Assembly (NCBI GenBank): GCA_913776885.1
Contig: CAJYQC010000252.1
Span: forward strand, 1 to 39,878
Direction: 5' to 3'
DNA from: an uncultured Variovorax sp.
GTDB taxonomy: Bacteria; Pseudomonadota; Gammaproteobacteria; Burkholderiales; Burkholderiaceae_C
Length of the DNA: 39,878 nucleotides
The notes beneath the pieces were generated by a model. That model saw only the letters and a list, made by a program, of their open reading frames with translations. It ran no database searches and was not told where the DNA came from. Positions 8,821-18,588 of this stretch are shown one piece after another. The position numbers and the translations under genes were made by a program. How positions within the stretch are numbered: position 1 is the first letter of the stretch; the number at the start of each line of letters is the position of its first letter.

Positions 8821-9897
8821 ATGATCCTCGTAACCGGCGGCGCCGGCTTCATTGGCGCCAACTTCGTACTCGACTGGATCGCGAACAGCGACGAGCCCGT
8901 CGTCAATCTCGACAAGCTGACCTACGCCGGCAATCTCGAGACCCTCGCATCCCTCAAGGGCAACCCCAGGCACATCTTCGTGCAGGGCGACATCGGCGAC
9001 AGCGCGCTGATCGACCGCCTGCTGGCCGAGCACAAGCCCCGCGCCGTGGTGAACTTCGCCGCCGAGTCGCACGTCGACCGCTCGATCCACGGCCCCGAAG
9101 ACTTCGTGCAGACCAACGTGCTCGGCACCTTCCGCCTGCTCGAATCGGTGCGCGGGTTCTGGAGCTCGCTGCCGGCCGAGCAGAAATCGGCCTTCCGCTT
9201 CCTGCACGTCTCGACCGACGAGGTGTACGGTTCGCTCTCCAAGACCGACCCGGCCTTCACCGAAGAGAACAAGTACGAGCCCAACAGCCCCTACTCGGCC
9301 AGCAAGGCCGCCAGCGACCACCTCGTGCGCGCCTGGCACCACACCTACGGCCTGCCGGTGCTCACCACCAACTGCTCCAACAACTACGGCCCGTTCCACT
9401 TTCCCGAGAAGCTGATCCCGCTGATGATCGTCAACGCGCTGGCCGGCAAGAACCTGCCGGTGTACGGCGACGGCATGCAGGTGCGCGACTGGCTCTACGT
9501 GAAGGACCACTGCAGCGCCATCCGCCGCGTGCTGGAGGCCGGCAAGCTCGGCGAGACCTACAACGTCGGCGGCTGGAACGAGAAGCCGAACATCGAGATC
9601 GTCAACACCGTGTGCGCCCTGCTCGACGAACTGCGCCCCCGCGCCGACGGCAAGCCGTACAAGGAACAGATCACCTACGTCACCGACCGCCCCGGCCACG
9701 ACCGCCGCTACGCCATCGACGCACGCAAGCTCGAGCGCGAACTCGGCTGGAAGCCCGCCGAAACCTTCGACACCGGCATCCGCAAGACCGTCGAGTGGTA
9801 CCTCGCGAACAGCGAGTGGGTGCGCAACGTGCAAAGTGGCGCGTACCGCGAGTGGGTCGAGAAGCAGTACGACAACAACGCGAAGGCCGCGGCATGA
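8821..9897 (+). CDS. rfbB: dTDP-glucose 4,6-dehydratase
   Basis: [74 protein letters not shown]. Confidence 0.97.
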   Translation: MILVTGGAGFIGANFVLDWIANSDEPVVNLDKLTYAGNLETLASLKGNPRHIFVQGDIGDSALIDRLLAEHKPRAVVNFAAESHVDRSIHGPEDFVQTNVLGTFRLLESVRGFWSSLPAEQKSAFRFLHVSTDEVYGSLSKTDPAFTEENKYEPNSPYSASKAASDHLVRAWHHTYGLPVLTTNCSNNYGPFHFPEKLIPLMIVNALAGKNLPVYGDGMQVRDWLYVKDHCSAIRRVLEAGKLGETYNVGGWNEKPNIEIVNTVCALLDELRPRADGKPYKEQITYVTDRPGHDRRYAIDARKLERELGWKPAETFDTGIRKTVEWYLANSEWVRNVQSGAYREWVEKQYDNNAKAAA

Positions 9898-10784
9898 AGC
9901 TGCTGCTGCTGGGCAAGGGCGGACAGGTCGGCTGGGAACTGCAGCGCAGCCTGGCGCCGCTGGGTGAACTGGTCGCGCTCGACTTCGACAGCACCGATTT
10001 CCACGCCGACTTCAGCCGCCCCGAGGAGCTCGCCGACACGGTGCTCAAGGTGCGCCCCGACGTGATCGTCAATGCCGCTGCGCACACCGCCGTCGACAAG
10101 GCCGAGAGCGAGCCCGAGTTCGCGCGCAAGCTCAACGCCACGTCGCCCGGCGTGGTGGCCGAGGCCGCGCAGCAGATCGGCGCGCTGATGGTCCATTATT
10201 CGACCGACTACGTCTTCGACGGCAGCGGCACCACGCCGTGGAAGGAAGGCGATGCGACCGGCCCGCTCAGCGTCTACGGCAGCACCAAGCTCGAGGGCGA
10301 GCAACTGGTGGCCCGGCACTGCGCCAGGCACCTGATCTTCCGCACCAGCTGGGTGTATGCCGCGCGCGGCGGCAACTTCGCCAAGACCATGCTGCGGCTG
10401 GCCAAGGAGCGCGACAAGCTGACCGTCATCGACGACCAGTTTGGTGCCCCAACAGGCGCGGAGCTGCTGGCCGACGTGACGGCGCACGCCATCAGGGCGA
10501 CGCTGCAGGATCCCTCCAGGGTCGGCCTCTATCACGCGATCGCCGGCGGCGAGACGACGTGGTACGGCTACGCGCGCTTCGTGCTCGAAATGGCGCAGCA
10601 GGCAGGCGTCGAACTCAAGGCGGGGCCCGACGCCGTCGAGCCCGTGCCGACCAGCGCATTCCCGACGCCCGCGAAGCGCCCGCACAACTCGCGCCTCGAC
10701 ACCAGCAAGCTGCAGACCACCTTCGGCCTGCGCCTGCCGCCATGGCAGGAAGGCGTCGCGCGCATGCTGCGCGAGATCCTTTGA
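9894..10784 (+). CDS. rfbD: dTDP-4-dehydrorhamnose reductase
   Basis: [55 protein letters not shown] overlaps the rfbB stop (ATGA). Confidence 0.96.
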   Translation: MKLLLLGKGGQVGWELQRSLAPLGELVALDFDSTDFHADFSRPEELADTVLKVRPDVIVNAAAHTAVDKAESEPEFARKLNATSPGVVAEAAQQIGALMVHYSTDYVFDGSGTTPWKEGDATGPLSVYGSTKLEGEQLVARHCARHLIFRTSWVYAARGGNFAKTMLRLAKERDKLTVIDDQFGAPTGAELLADVTAHAIRATLQDPSRVGLYHAIAGGETTWYGYARFVLEMAQQAGVELKAGPDAVEPVPTSAFPTPAKRPHNSRLDTSKLQTTFGLRLPPWQEGVARMLREIL

Positions 10785-10807
10785 AGAATCCCACGAGAAG
10801 AAAGAGC

Positions 10808-11704
10808 ATGACCAAGACGACGCAACGCAAGGGCATCATCCTGGCCGGCGGTTCGGGCACGCGCCTGCATCCGGCCACGCTGGCGATGAGCAAGCAACTC
10901 CTGCCCGTATACGACAAGCCGATGATCTATTACCCGCTCAGCACCCTCATGCTGGGTGGCATGCGCGACATCCTGATCATCAGCACGCCGCAGGACACGC
11001 CGCGCTTCCAGCAGCTGCTGGGTGATGGCAGCCAGTGGGGCATCAATCTGCAGTATGCGGTGCAGCCGAGTCCGGACGGACTGGCACAGGCGTTCATCAT
11101 CGGGGACAAATTCGTAGGAAATTCGTCGAGCGCGCTGGTGCTGGGCGACAACATCTTCTACGGCCATGACCTTGCCCACCTGCTCTCGGACGCCGATTCG
11201 CAGCAGAACGGCGCGACCGTCTTTGCCTACCATGTGCATGACCCGGAGCGCTACGGCGTGGTCGCATTCGATGCGGCGGGAAAAGCCAGCAGCATCGAGG
11301 AAAAGCCGGCGAAGCCCAAGAGCAGCTATGCGGTGACCGGCCTGTACTTCTATGACAACCAGGTCGTCGATATTGCCAAGTCGGTAAAGCCGAGCGCGCG
11401 TGGCGAGTTGGAGATCACTGCGGTGAACCAGGCATACCTCGACCTGGGCCAACTCAATGTGCAAATCATGCAGCGCGGCTATGCGTGGCTGGATACCGGG
11501 ACGCATGAGAGTTTGCTCGAAGCCGGACAGTTCATTGCAACCCTGGAGCATCGACAAGGCTTGAAGATTGCTTGCCCGGAAGAGATTGCGTGGCGCAACG
11601 GCTTCATCGATCGGGAGCAATTGGCAAAGCTGGCTGCGCCGTTGCAGAAGAACGGCTATGGCAAGTATCTGAATCATCTGCTGGCTGAGGAGGTGCGCTC
11701 GTGA
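10808..11704 (+). CDS. rfbA: Glucose-1-phosphate thymidylyltransferase
   Basis: [57 protein letters not shown]. Confidence 0.97.
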   Translation: MTKTTQRKGIILAGGSGTRLHPATLAMSKQLLPVYDKPMIYYPLSTLMLGGMRDILIISTPQDTPRFQQLLGDGSQWGINLQYAVQPSPDGLAQAFIIGDKFVGNSSSALVLGDNIFYGHDLAHLLSDADSQQNGATVFAYHVHDPERYGVVAFDAAGKASSIEEKPAKPKSSYAVTGLYFYDNQVVDIAKSVKPSARGELEITAVNQAYLDLGQLNVQIMQRGYAWLDTGTHESLLEAGQFIATLEHRQGLKIACPEEIAWRNGFIDREQLAKLAAPLQKNGYGKYLNHLLAEEVRS

Positions 11705-12252
11705 AAGTTACCCCGACCGCGATCCCTGAGGTGCTGATCATCGAGCCCAAGGTTTTTGGTGATTCGCGCGGCTTCTTTTACGAGAGCTTCAACGGCAAGG
11801 CGTTCGATGAGGCCGTTGGTCGGCACGTCGAATTCGTCCAGGACAACCACTCGCGCTCGGCTAAGGGCGTGCTGCGCGGCTTGCATTACCAGATCCAGCA
11901 GCCACAGGGCAAGCTGGTGCGCGTGACGCGCGGCGCGGTGTTCGATGTGGCCGTGGATATCCGCAAGTCGGCGCCGACCTTTGGAAAATGGGTTGGTGTG
12001 GAACTCAGTGAGGACAACCACAGGCAATTATGGGTTCCACCTGGATTTGCGCACGGTTTTCTCGTGCTCAGTGATACAGCCGATTTTCTGTACAAGACAA
12101 CCGACTACTACGCACCCACGCACGAACGAGGTCTGCGGTGGAACGATGCGACGTTGGCAATCGATTGGCCGGACTGTGGTGTTCAGCCGCAGCTGTCGGC
12201 CAAGGATGCCGTGGCTCCGTATCTGCACGCGGCCGAGGTATTCGATGCTTGA
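11701..12252 (+). CDS. rfbC: dTDP-4-dehydrorhamnose 3,5-epimerase
   Basis: [82 protein letters not shown]. Confidence 0.97.
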   Translation: MKVTPTAIPEVLIIEPKVFGDSRGFFYESFNGKAFDEAVGRHVEFVQDNHSRSAKGVLRGLHYQIQQPQGKLVRVTRGAVFDVAVDIRKSAPTFGKWVGVELSEDNHRQLWVPPGFAHGFLVLSDTADFLYKTTDYYAPTHERGLRWNDATLAIDWPDCGVQPQLSAKDAVAPYLHAAEVFDA

Positions 12253-13399
12253 GGCGCGTACGCGCATCTTGAGCGAAATGAATTCCACGCCGGGCACGCA
12301 AACCCTTCTTGATCTGTATGCCTCGCATCGAGGCAAGGTCTCGGACAAGTGGACGGTCTATATCAATATCTACGAGGAGCTTTTTCGCTCCTATCGTGGT
12401 AGCAGGCTGCGCCTGCTGGAGATCGGAATCCAGAATGGCGGGTCGTTGGAAATATGGAGCCGATACTTCGAAAACGCTACCGCATTGGTCGGATGCGATA
12501 TCAACGCTGCATGCACGCAGTTGAGGTACGACGATCCTCGCATCCACGTGGTGGTGGGCGATGCCAATACCGACGAATCCGAGCGCGCCATTGCAGCTCA
12601 TTCGGAGCGCTTCGACCTTATCATCGATGACGGGTCTCATCGATCGAGCGACATTATTCGGAGCTTCATTCGGTACTTCCCCAGGCTCGAGCAAGGCGGA
12701 ATCTTCGTCGTAGAGGACCTGCATTGCTCCTATTGGCAGGAGTTCGAAGGTGGTCTGGTTGATCCGTGGTCGTCTATGTCCTTTCTCAAGAGGTTGGCGG
12801 ACATCATCAACCATGAGCACTGGGGCGCGCCCTATCGCCGCGCAGAAATCCTGCGCTCGTTCGAGAGGCGCTACGGCGTAGGATTGGACGAGGAGAGCCT
12901 GGCGCAAATCCATGCTGTCGAGTTCTATAACTCCGTGTGTGTGATTCGCAAGCGCGCTCCATCAGCAAACGAGTTGGGCCCGCGCGTCGTAGTCGGAACG
13001 GATGCGATTACCGCCGCTCAGTTGATGGCTCAGCACGGAATGCGTGCCATGGTGGAGGCCCAGACTGCGAACCCCTGGTCAATCCTGCCTCCATTGCCGG
13101 AGGATGAACTCCTCGAACTGAGGTCCCGGCAGAAGATTTGGCTCCAGACGGAATCCGAACTGCGAGTTGAATTGAAGCAGTTCCAGGGCAGTGTTAGCGC
13201 GAAAGACTTGGAGTTGAGCCAGACCCGGCAAGAGTTGAAACATATCCAGCAACAGTTGCAGACTACTCAAGCGCGAGTTGAAGAATGTGAGGGGCAGTTG
13301 ATCACCCTCAAGGACGAAATTCGAGCCATTCGCGCCTCGACCTCGTGGCGTGTGACCTACCCGATGCGCAAGTTGGCCGATTTCTTGCGGCGCAGATGA
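12245..13399 (+). CDS. Class I SAM-dependent methyltransferase with C-terminal coiled coil
   Basis: RLRLLEIGIQNGGSLEIWSRYF; RFDLIIDDGSHRSSDIIRSF; Gln/Glu-rich heptad region near the C-terminus, ending TSWRVTYPMRKLADFLRRR. Start ATG 12245 overlaps the rfbC end. Confidence 0.8.
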   Translation: MLEARTRILSEMNSTPGTQTLLDLYASHRGKVSDKWTVYINIYEELFRSYRGSRLRLLEIGIQNGGSLEIWSRYFENATALVGCDINAACTQLRYDDPRIHVVVGDANTDESERAIAAHSERFDLIIDDGSHRSSDIIRSFIRYFPRLEQGGIFVVEDLHCSYWQEFEGGLVDPWSSMSFLKRLADIINHEHWGAPYRRAEILRSFERRYGVGLDEESLAQIHAVEFYNSVCVIRKRAPSANELGPRVVVGTDAITAAQLMAQHGMRAMVEAQTANPWSILPPLPEDELLELRSRQKIWLQTESELRVELKQFQGSVSAKDLELSQTRQELKHIQQQLQTTQARVEECEGQLITLKDEIRAIRASTSWRVTYPMRKLADFLRRR

Positions 13400-13808
13400 A
13401 TGTTTGCGGAGTCGATTGGCTGGACGTAGCTAGTCTGACCATCGAGCCAGCATTTCATCGTGCATGCGGGATCGAACTTGGATCGTTGACATTAACTGCG
13501 TACCTTTAAAACTCGACGGAGTGGCTTGTGTTTCGCGACCCCCGAAGACATGTCTTTGGGCAAGGCGGCACCCATCCGATAACTCACCTGCGGAACGCAC
13601 TACATATCGAGGTGCCTGTATCGAATCAAGGCCACGGATCGATCGGCTGCCAAGATCAATCGCCGTAATCACAGGATGCGTTGGCGCGCCAGCGCCCGAT
13701 TAATTGCAACAAGCTTGGCTGAACTAATTGTCAATGCAAGAGGGCTGAATTTCAGGTTTTGCTTGATTTAAAAAGCGCCGGGGTGGGTCATTTTTGCCTT
13801 TCACTATA

Positions 13809-16800
13809 AATGCCATGAGCAAAATCCTTTTTTATGTTCATTACAACAAGAACTCAGATCTGCATGCTCATGTTCTTTATCAGGTAAAAAATCTCAGGAA
13901 TATATTCGAGCGCGTCGTATTTGTTTCGAATAGTCCGCTGTCTTCTTCGGACAAGAGAGCGCTTTCGCCTTTTGTGGATGAGATCTTGGAGCGCGCGAAT
14001 GCGGGCTTCGATTTCTACGCATGGAAAGAAGCGATCGATCGTGAAGGGCGAGAAAATATTTCGGCCTATGACAGCGTAACCTTGATGAATGACACCTGCT
14101 TCGGGCCGTTGTTCGATCTTCGCCTGGCTTATGACAGGATGGCCCTAGACTCGTGTGATTTTTGGGGAATGATCAATCATCGCCGAGGCGAGGAAGTCAT
14201 TCGTGAATTGGAAACCAACATTCTGGAGCACGTGCAAAGCTTCTTTATGGTTTTCAAATCCCAAGTCACGCAATCTCCTGCCTGGCGGTCGTTCTGGCTA
14301 GAAATGGATTGCGAAACCGATGTATTCAAAGTTATTGCTAAATACGAGATACGCTTTACGCAAATCCTTCGTGATGCAGGATTTTCATACAAGGTGTTGC
14401 TCGATACACTCGATCTACCGCTTGCTCGTGAAGAGCTTTCATATGTGCCCGCGGACATCTGCGTCAACGAGCGGTTGCCGCTGCTAAAAATAAAGGCATT
14501 GCTTCAGCATAAAAATCCTAGACATGTTATTGATGAAATCGAGCGGGCATCCGGCTATCCTGTAGAATTGATTGAAAAATATATTTCCACGGATTTTCAG
14601 CCCGACAAGTCGATTTTGTATTGCGATAAAGCTTTGAATATTTATCGGCCGGCTTCTTTGCGGGCCGATGGCGATGAAAATGGCCTAATTGCAGTTCATG
14701 TTCATGTCTTCTATGTCGATGTGTGGAAAAAATACCTCGAATATCTGAAGGCCTGGGATTTTCGGTACGCGCTCTTCATAACTACCTCCTCAGAAAGCAA
14801 GGCGGAAGAGATTCGAGCTCTCCTGCCCCAAGCTGCTTCTGCTTCCGAAGTACGTGAGGTCATCGTGATTGAAAATCGGGGGCGTGATATTCTGCCGTGG
14901 ATTGCTATCTCGGAAAATTTGTCCAATTACGATTTTGTCTTGCACGCTCATACGAAAAAAAGTCCAACCGTCGCGGATTGGGTAGGTGCGTCCTGGCAGC
15001 AAGATATTTTTGATGCGCTGCTGCTGCAGGCTGGAAAAATAATTAAATCCTTTCAGGAAAACCCGGCTCTCGGTATCGTTATCCCCGATATTCCTCGTTT
15101 TTGGAGGTATGTCGCTCCGGTGCGACGTGAAACAGAGGCTCCTTTCATCGGCATGATGAACGACCTTTGGAGCCGGCTACGCTGTGAGAAAAAAGTCGAT
15201 TTCGAAAGCGCCTCGGCTTTCATCATGCCTTATGGCACCATGTTCTGGTACCGCCCAAATGCACTTGCAAGAATAAGCTCGCTGAGCTTAAGCGTTGATG
15301 AAGTTCCGATTGAACCGCTACCTGAACGGTCGGTCCTTCATGCGCTTGAGCGACTCATGGTGTATGTCGCTTGGGATGCGGGCTTTGACTACAAAATTGT
15401 CCCGTCCAAGGAAATTGCTCCTGGATTTATTGATGGCATCGTTCGCAATCGACAATTTGTGCATCAATCATCCGCCGAAGCAATTTCGGTACAGACTTCT
15501 GCATTTTTGGTTCAAGGGGAAGGCAATAAAAAAATGGAGATCAGTTTTATTCGACGAGTGGTTGCCAAGCTTCGGATCTTGGCGCGACCAAAGAAATTGA
15601 TAAAAATGATGACGCCATATGGCGCGGTCAGAATTTATCAAAAACTTCTGGAGCTTAAACGGGCGCGCGAGCAAGAAATACGCGAAAGCCAAGCTCGATC
15701 GGCGAGTGAAGGTCAGAGGACTGAGAGTGCTGTCCCGGCACTGCCATGCGTAAAAAGTGAGGAATATTGGCTTAGCACGCATCGGCATATGCACCCAATG
15801 AACATCGTGATCGATTCAAGTGGAGAGCGACGCCTGAATCTTGTTATTTCTAGCTTAGGAAGGGCCCAGCTTTTTGGTGGCATCGCTACTTGTACGGGGA
15901 TCGCCACCGCGCTTGCTCGAGCGCTCAGGCTACCGTTGCGCATTATTACGCGAGACGGTGGAGCGACCCAAGAGCAATATCTAGCGATCATGACCGCATT
16001 GGGCATAGAGCCGTGGGGAAATGTTCTTTTTTATTCGGATAGCTCCAGGGATGATCTGGGTCGAAACTCTCTTCCTGTGTATGCTTCGGATTCGGATATT
16101 TTTCTTGCGTCGTCTTGGTGGACCGCCACGGCATTGCGCAAAACTGTGAAGAGCGAGAACGTTTATCACATCATCCAGGAAGATGAATTGATGTTCTACC
16201 AGCGTGGCGATGATTACCTGGATTGCTGGAACGCGCTCAATTCGCCAAAAGCTAAATATATTATCAATAGCCAGTATCTGGCCGATTGGTTCAAAGGTGA
16301 GTACCCGCATATTTATAAAAATGGCGCGGTATTCGATCCGGTATTTTCGAAAAATACTTCCAAAGAGTTCCTGCGGAAAAAAACCTACAATCTTTTTTTC
16401 TATGCTCGGATGACCAATCCGCGCAATCTTTTTTGGTTCGGTACTCGCATCATTGATGAGTGCATTAAGTCTGGCGTCCTTGATCCGGTGGAATGGGATA
16501 TTTTCCTCGCGGGCGACGACTCTATTCCTCAGATTGAATTTTTCGGCGGGAAAAAGACAACTAATCTTGGTATTTTGAGTTGGGAAGAGTACAGAAATTT
16601 CTTGCAGGACGTCGATTTGGGTTTGTGTCTTATTCATACACCTCACCCAGGGTATCCTGTTTACGATGTGGCCAGCTCGGGAGGAGTGGCGGTCACCAAT
16701 ACGCTTTATACGAAGAACTCCTTTCCTTGCAGCAGTAATATCATCGCCTGCGACCTTTCAGATGATGCGTTCATGAGTGGAATGAAAAAGGCGGTGGCAT

Positions 16801-16910
16801 TGGCCAAGAATAACGTGCTGCGGAAAGAAAATTATCTTCAACAAAGCATTCCGTCCTCCTGGGAGGAATCGCTATCGGAGGTTGTTGAGTTTGTCAGGCA
16901 AAAATCCTGA
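13809..16910 (+). CDS. Large fusion glycosyltransferase: RgpF-like (rhamnan synthesis F) N-terminal region + WsaF-like GT C-terminal domain
   Basis: SKILFYVHYNKNSDLHAHVLYQVKNLRNIFERVVFVSNSPL, AGFDFYAWKEAI, SVTLMNDTCFGPLFDL; second module ...IENRGRDILPWI...YDFVLHAHTKKSP; C-terminal LFGGIATCTGIATALARAL...SSWWTATAL...FFYARMTNPRNLFWFG...TPHPGYPVYDVASSGGVAVTN. ORF open from 13794; ATG 13809-13817 region gives MSKILF. Confidence 0.8.
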   Translation, partial: NAMSKILFYVHYNKNSDLHAHVLYQVKNLRNIFERVVFVSNSPLSSSDKRALSPFVDEILERANAGFDFYAWKEAIDREGRENISAYDSVTLMNDTCFGPLFDLRLAYDRMALDSCDFWGMINHRRGEEVIRELETNILEHVQSFFMVFKSQVTQSPAWRSFWLEMDCETDVFKVIAKYEIRFTQILRDAGFSYKVLLDTLDLPLAREELSYVPADICVNERLPLLKIKALLQHKNPRHVIDEIERASGYPVELIEKYISTDFQPDKSILYCDKALNIYRPASLRADGDENGLIAVHVHVFYVDVWKKYLEYLKAWDFRYALFITTSSESKAEEIRALLPQAASASEVREVIVIENRGRDILPWIAISENLSNYDFVLHAHTKKSPTVADWVGASWQQDIFDALLLQAGKIIKSFQENPALGIVIPDIPRFWRYVAPVRRETEAPFIGMMNDLWSRLRCEKKVDFESASAFIMPYGTMFWYRPNALARISSLSLSVDEVPIEPLPERSVLHALERLMVYVAWDAGFDYKIVPSKEIAPGFIDGIVRNRQFVHQSSAEAISVQTSAFLVQGEGNKKMEISFIRRVVAKLRILARPKKLIKMMTPYGAVRIYQKLLELKRAREQEIRESQARSASEGQRTESAVPALPCVKSEEYWLSTHRHMHPMNIVIDSSGERRLNLVISSLGRAQLFGGIATCTGIATALARALRLPLRIITRDGGATQEQYLAIMTALGIEPWGNVLFYSDSSRDDLGRNSLPVYASDSDIFLASSWWTATALRKTVKSENVYHIIQEDELMFYQRGDDYLDCWNALNSPKAKYIINSQYLADWFKGEYPHIYKNGAVFDPVFSKNTSKEFLRKKTYNLFFYARMTNPRNLFWFGTRIIDECIKSGVLDPVEWDIFLAGDDSIPQIEFFGGKKTTNLGILSWEEYRNFLQDVDLGLCLIHTPHPGYPVYDVASSGGVAVTNTLYTKNSFPCSSNIIACDLSDDAFMSGMKKAVALAKNNVLRKENYLQQSIPSSWEESLSEVVEFVRQKS

Positions 16911-17067
16911 ACAAGCTGTCGCGGAGATCCATGTTTTTAAATTTTCCATGACGGCTTTCGATGTTAAAAATTAGAAATTAGTCGGACGGACGTGCCACAG
17001 GTTTCGATATTTCGTTTTCTTTCCTCGATCAAGCGCGAGTTGGGGTAGATAGAAAAGGTAGCAAGAA

Positions 17068-18399
17068 ATGAGTATGCGAGGCCGGCGCTTTGTGGAGTTC
17101 TGGAGGGAAAACGGCGCCAGCGCCGCCGTGAAGTTGATCCGAAAGAAACTGGGGGACGCCATCGCTGGGCGTGTCATATTCAGCGAGGAGGACAACGAGT
17201 CCAACGCCCAGGCGGTATCGCAGGTTTTGGCGAGTCGCTTCAAGTCTCAGCAGGCGCTCAAGGTATGCGAGGTCGCGCAACCGTCGGTGCGTCGAGTCAG
17301 CGTGGTGACGGACAGTATCGGCTCGGAGAGTTTGTTTGGCGGTGTGGGCACCGCTCTGTTGCTTTCCGCCCAACTGGCAAACAGGATGAACGCCGTGCTG
17401 CGGGTTGTGACAAGGAATGAGGTGCCATCGCCGGCGAATGCCTGGCAGATCCTCAACGCCTACGGGATCAAGCTTCAGCAGAACATCGAGTTCGCGTTTG
17501 CGCCGCCGAGAAGTGATCCGACGGCAACGCCGTCCGTCATTGACACAGTTCCTAGCCTGAGTGTTTACCCGGGGGAGATCTTCGTCACGACCTCTTGGTG
17601 GACTACTTCGGCCGCGCTCGCCAGCGTACCCGTCGCTTCGATCATTTACCTGTTGCAGGAAGACGAACGCATGTTCTATGCATTCGGCGAGGACCGGGTC
17701 CATTGCGAGCGAGTCCTGCGCAACCAAGACATCAGGTTTGTCGTCAACACACGATTGCTATATGAGCATCTGATGGCCACAGGCCTCGACCATCTAGGGC
17801 GCAACGGTTTCTGGTTCGAACCGGCATTTCCTCGCTCGTTGTTTCATCCGCGCCCTCGCGAGACGGGCGCCAAGAAGCGGTTTTTCTTTTACGCAAGGCC
17901 GAACAATCCACGCAATCTTTTCCATATTGGACTGGGCGTCATCGATCGCGCGGTGAACGAGGGCATCCTCGACTTGGCGCGGTGGGAGATATTCCTTGTT
18001 GGCAAGGACATCCCGCATGTGAAGTTTGGTGTGGACTACATTCCGCAGCGCTGCGAAGGCCTTGGGTGGGAGGCATATGCGGAACTCGCAGGGACCATCG
18101 ATCTCGGGTTGAGCTTGATGTATACGCCGCATCCCAGTTATCCGCCTTTCGATCTTGCCGCGAGTGGGGCGGTGGTCGTGACGAACAGCTTCGCCAACAA
18201 GCAGGACCTGTCGAGCTACTCGCCCAACATCCTGTGCGTCGAACTCGAGACCGAAGCCTTGCTGGGTGCGCTTCGGACCGGCGTGGCGATCGCCGACGAC
18301 CATGAGATCCGCGATCGCAATTTTGCCGCGAACACGTTGGGGACGGACTGGACTTCGGCGTTCGTCGGCGTACTAGGGGCGCTGGCCGTGACGCGCTGA
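17068..18399 (+). CDS. WsaF-like glycosyltransferase (stand-alone paralog of the upstream C-terminal domain)
   Basis: SLFGGVGTALLLSAQLANRM...TSWWTTSAAL...FFYARPNNPRNLFHIGLGVID...TPHPSYPPFDLAASGAVVVTN, collinear with the C-terminal third of the 13.8-16.9 kb product. Confidence 0.8.
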   Translation: MSMRGRRFVEFWRENGASAAVKLIRKKLGDAIAGRVIFSEEDNESNAQAVSQVLASRFKSQQALKVCEVAQPSVRRVSVVTDSIGSESLFGGVGTALLLSAQLANRMNAVLRVVTRNEVPSPANAWQILNAYGIKLQQNIEFAFAPPRSDPTATPSVIDTVPSLSVYPGEIFVTTSWWTTSAALASVPVASIIYLLQEDERMFYAFGEDRVHCERVLRNQDIRFVVNTRLLYEHLMATGLDHLGRNGFWFEPAFPRSLFHPRPRETGAKKRFFFYARPNNPRNLFHIGLGVIDRAVNEGILDLARWEIFLVGKDIPHVKFGVDYIPQRCEGLGWEAYAELAGTIDLGLSLMYTPHPSYPPFDLAASGAVVVTNSFANKQDLSSYSPNILCVELETEALLGALRTGVAIADDHEIRDRNFAANTLGTDWTSAFVGVLGALAVTR

Positions 18400-18588
18400 G
18401 TTCAGGTTAGGTGCCCTAGATTGGCTTCAGAAACGATGTCATTTCCTCAAGGTAAACTTGGACTCAATCGTTGGGGCTCAGTCTGAAAGCTGATCCTGCA
18501 TACAGTCCCAACCTCGCCCTCAACCGGTTGGATTTCGGCCACGCTTGACCACCGAGGGCAGAGTCAATTTCGACCCCCGACACACCCA

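Noticed and set aside
8494-8915. Small ORFs (84, 91, 104 aa) over the dadA leader
   Set aside because: They overlap the tandem glycine riboswitch; structured RNA explains the conservation-like sequence better.
13464-13703. 79-aa ORF in the gap before the RgpF-WsaF gene
   Set aside because: No recognisable family, no clear ribosome-binding site; treated as non-coding.
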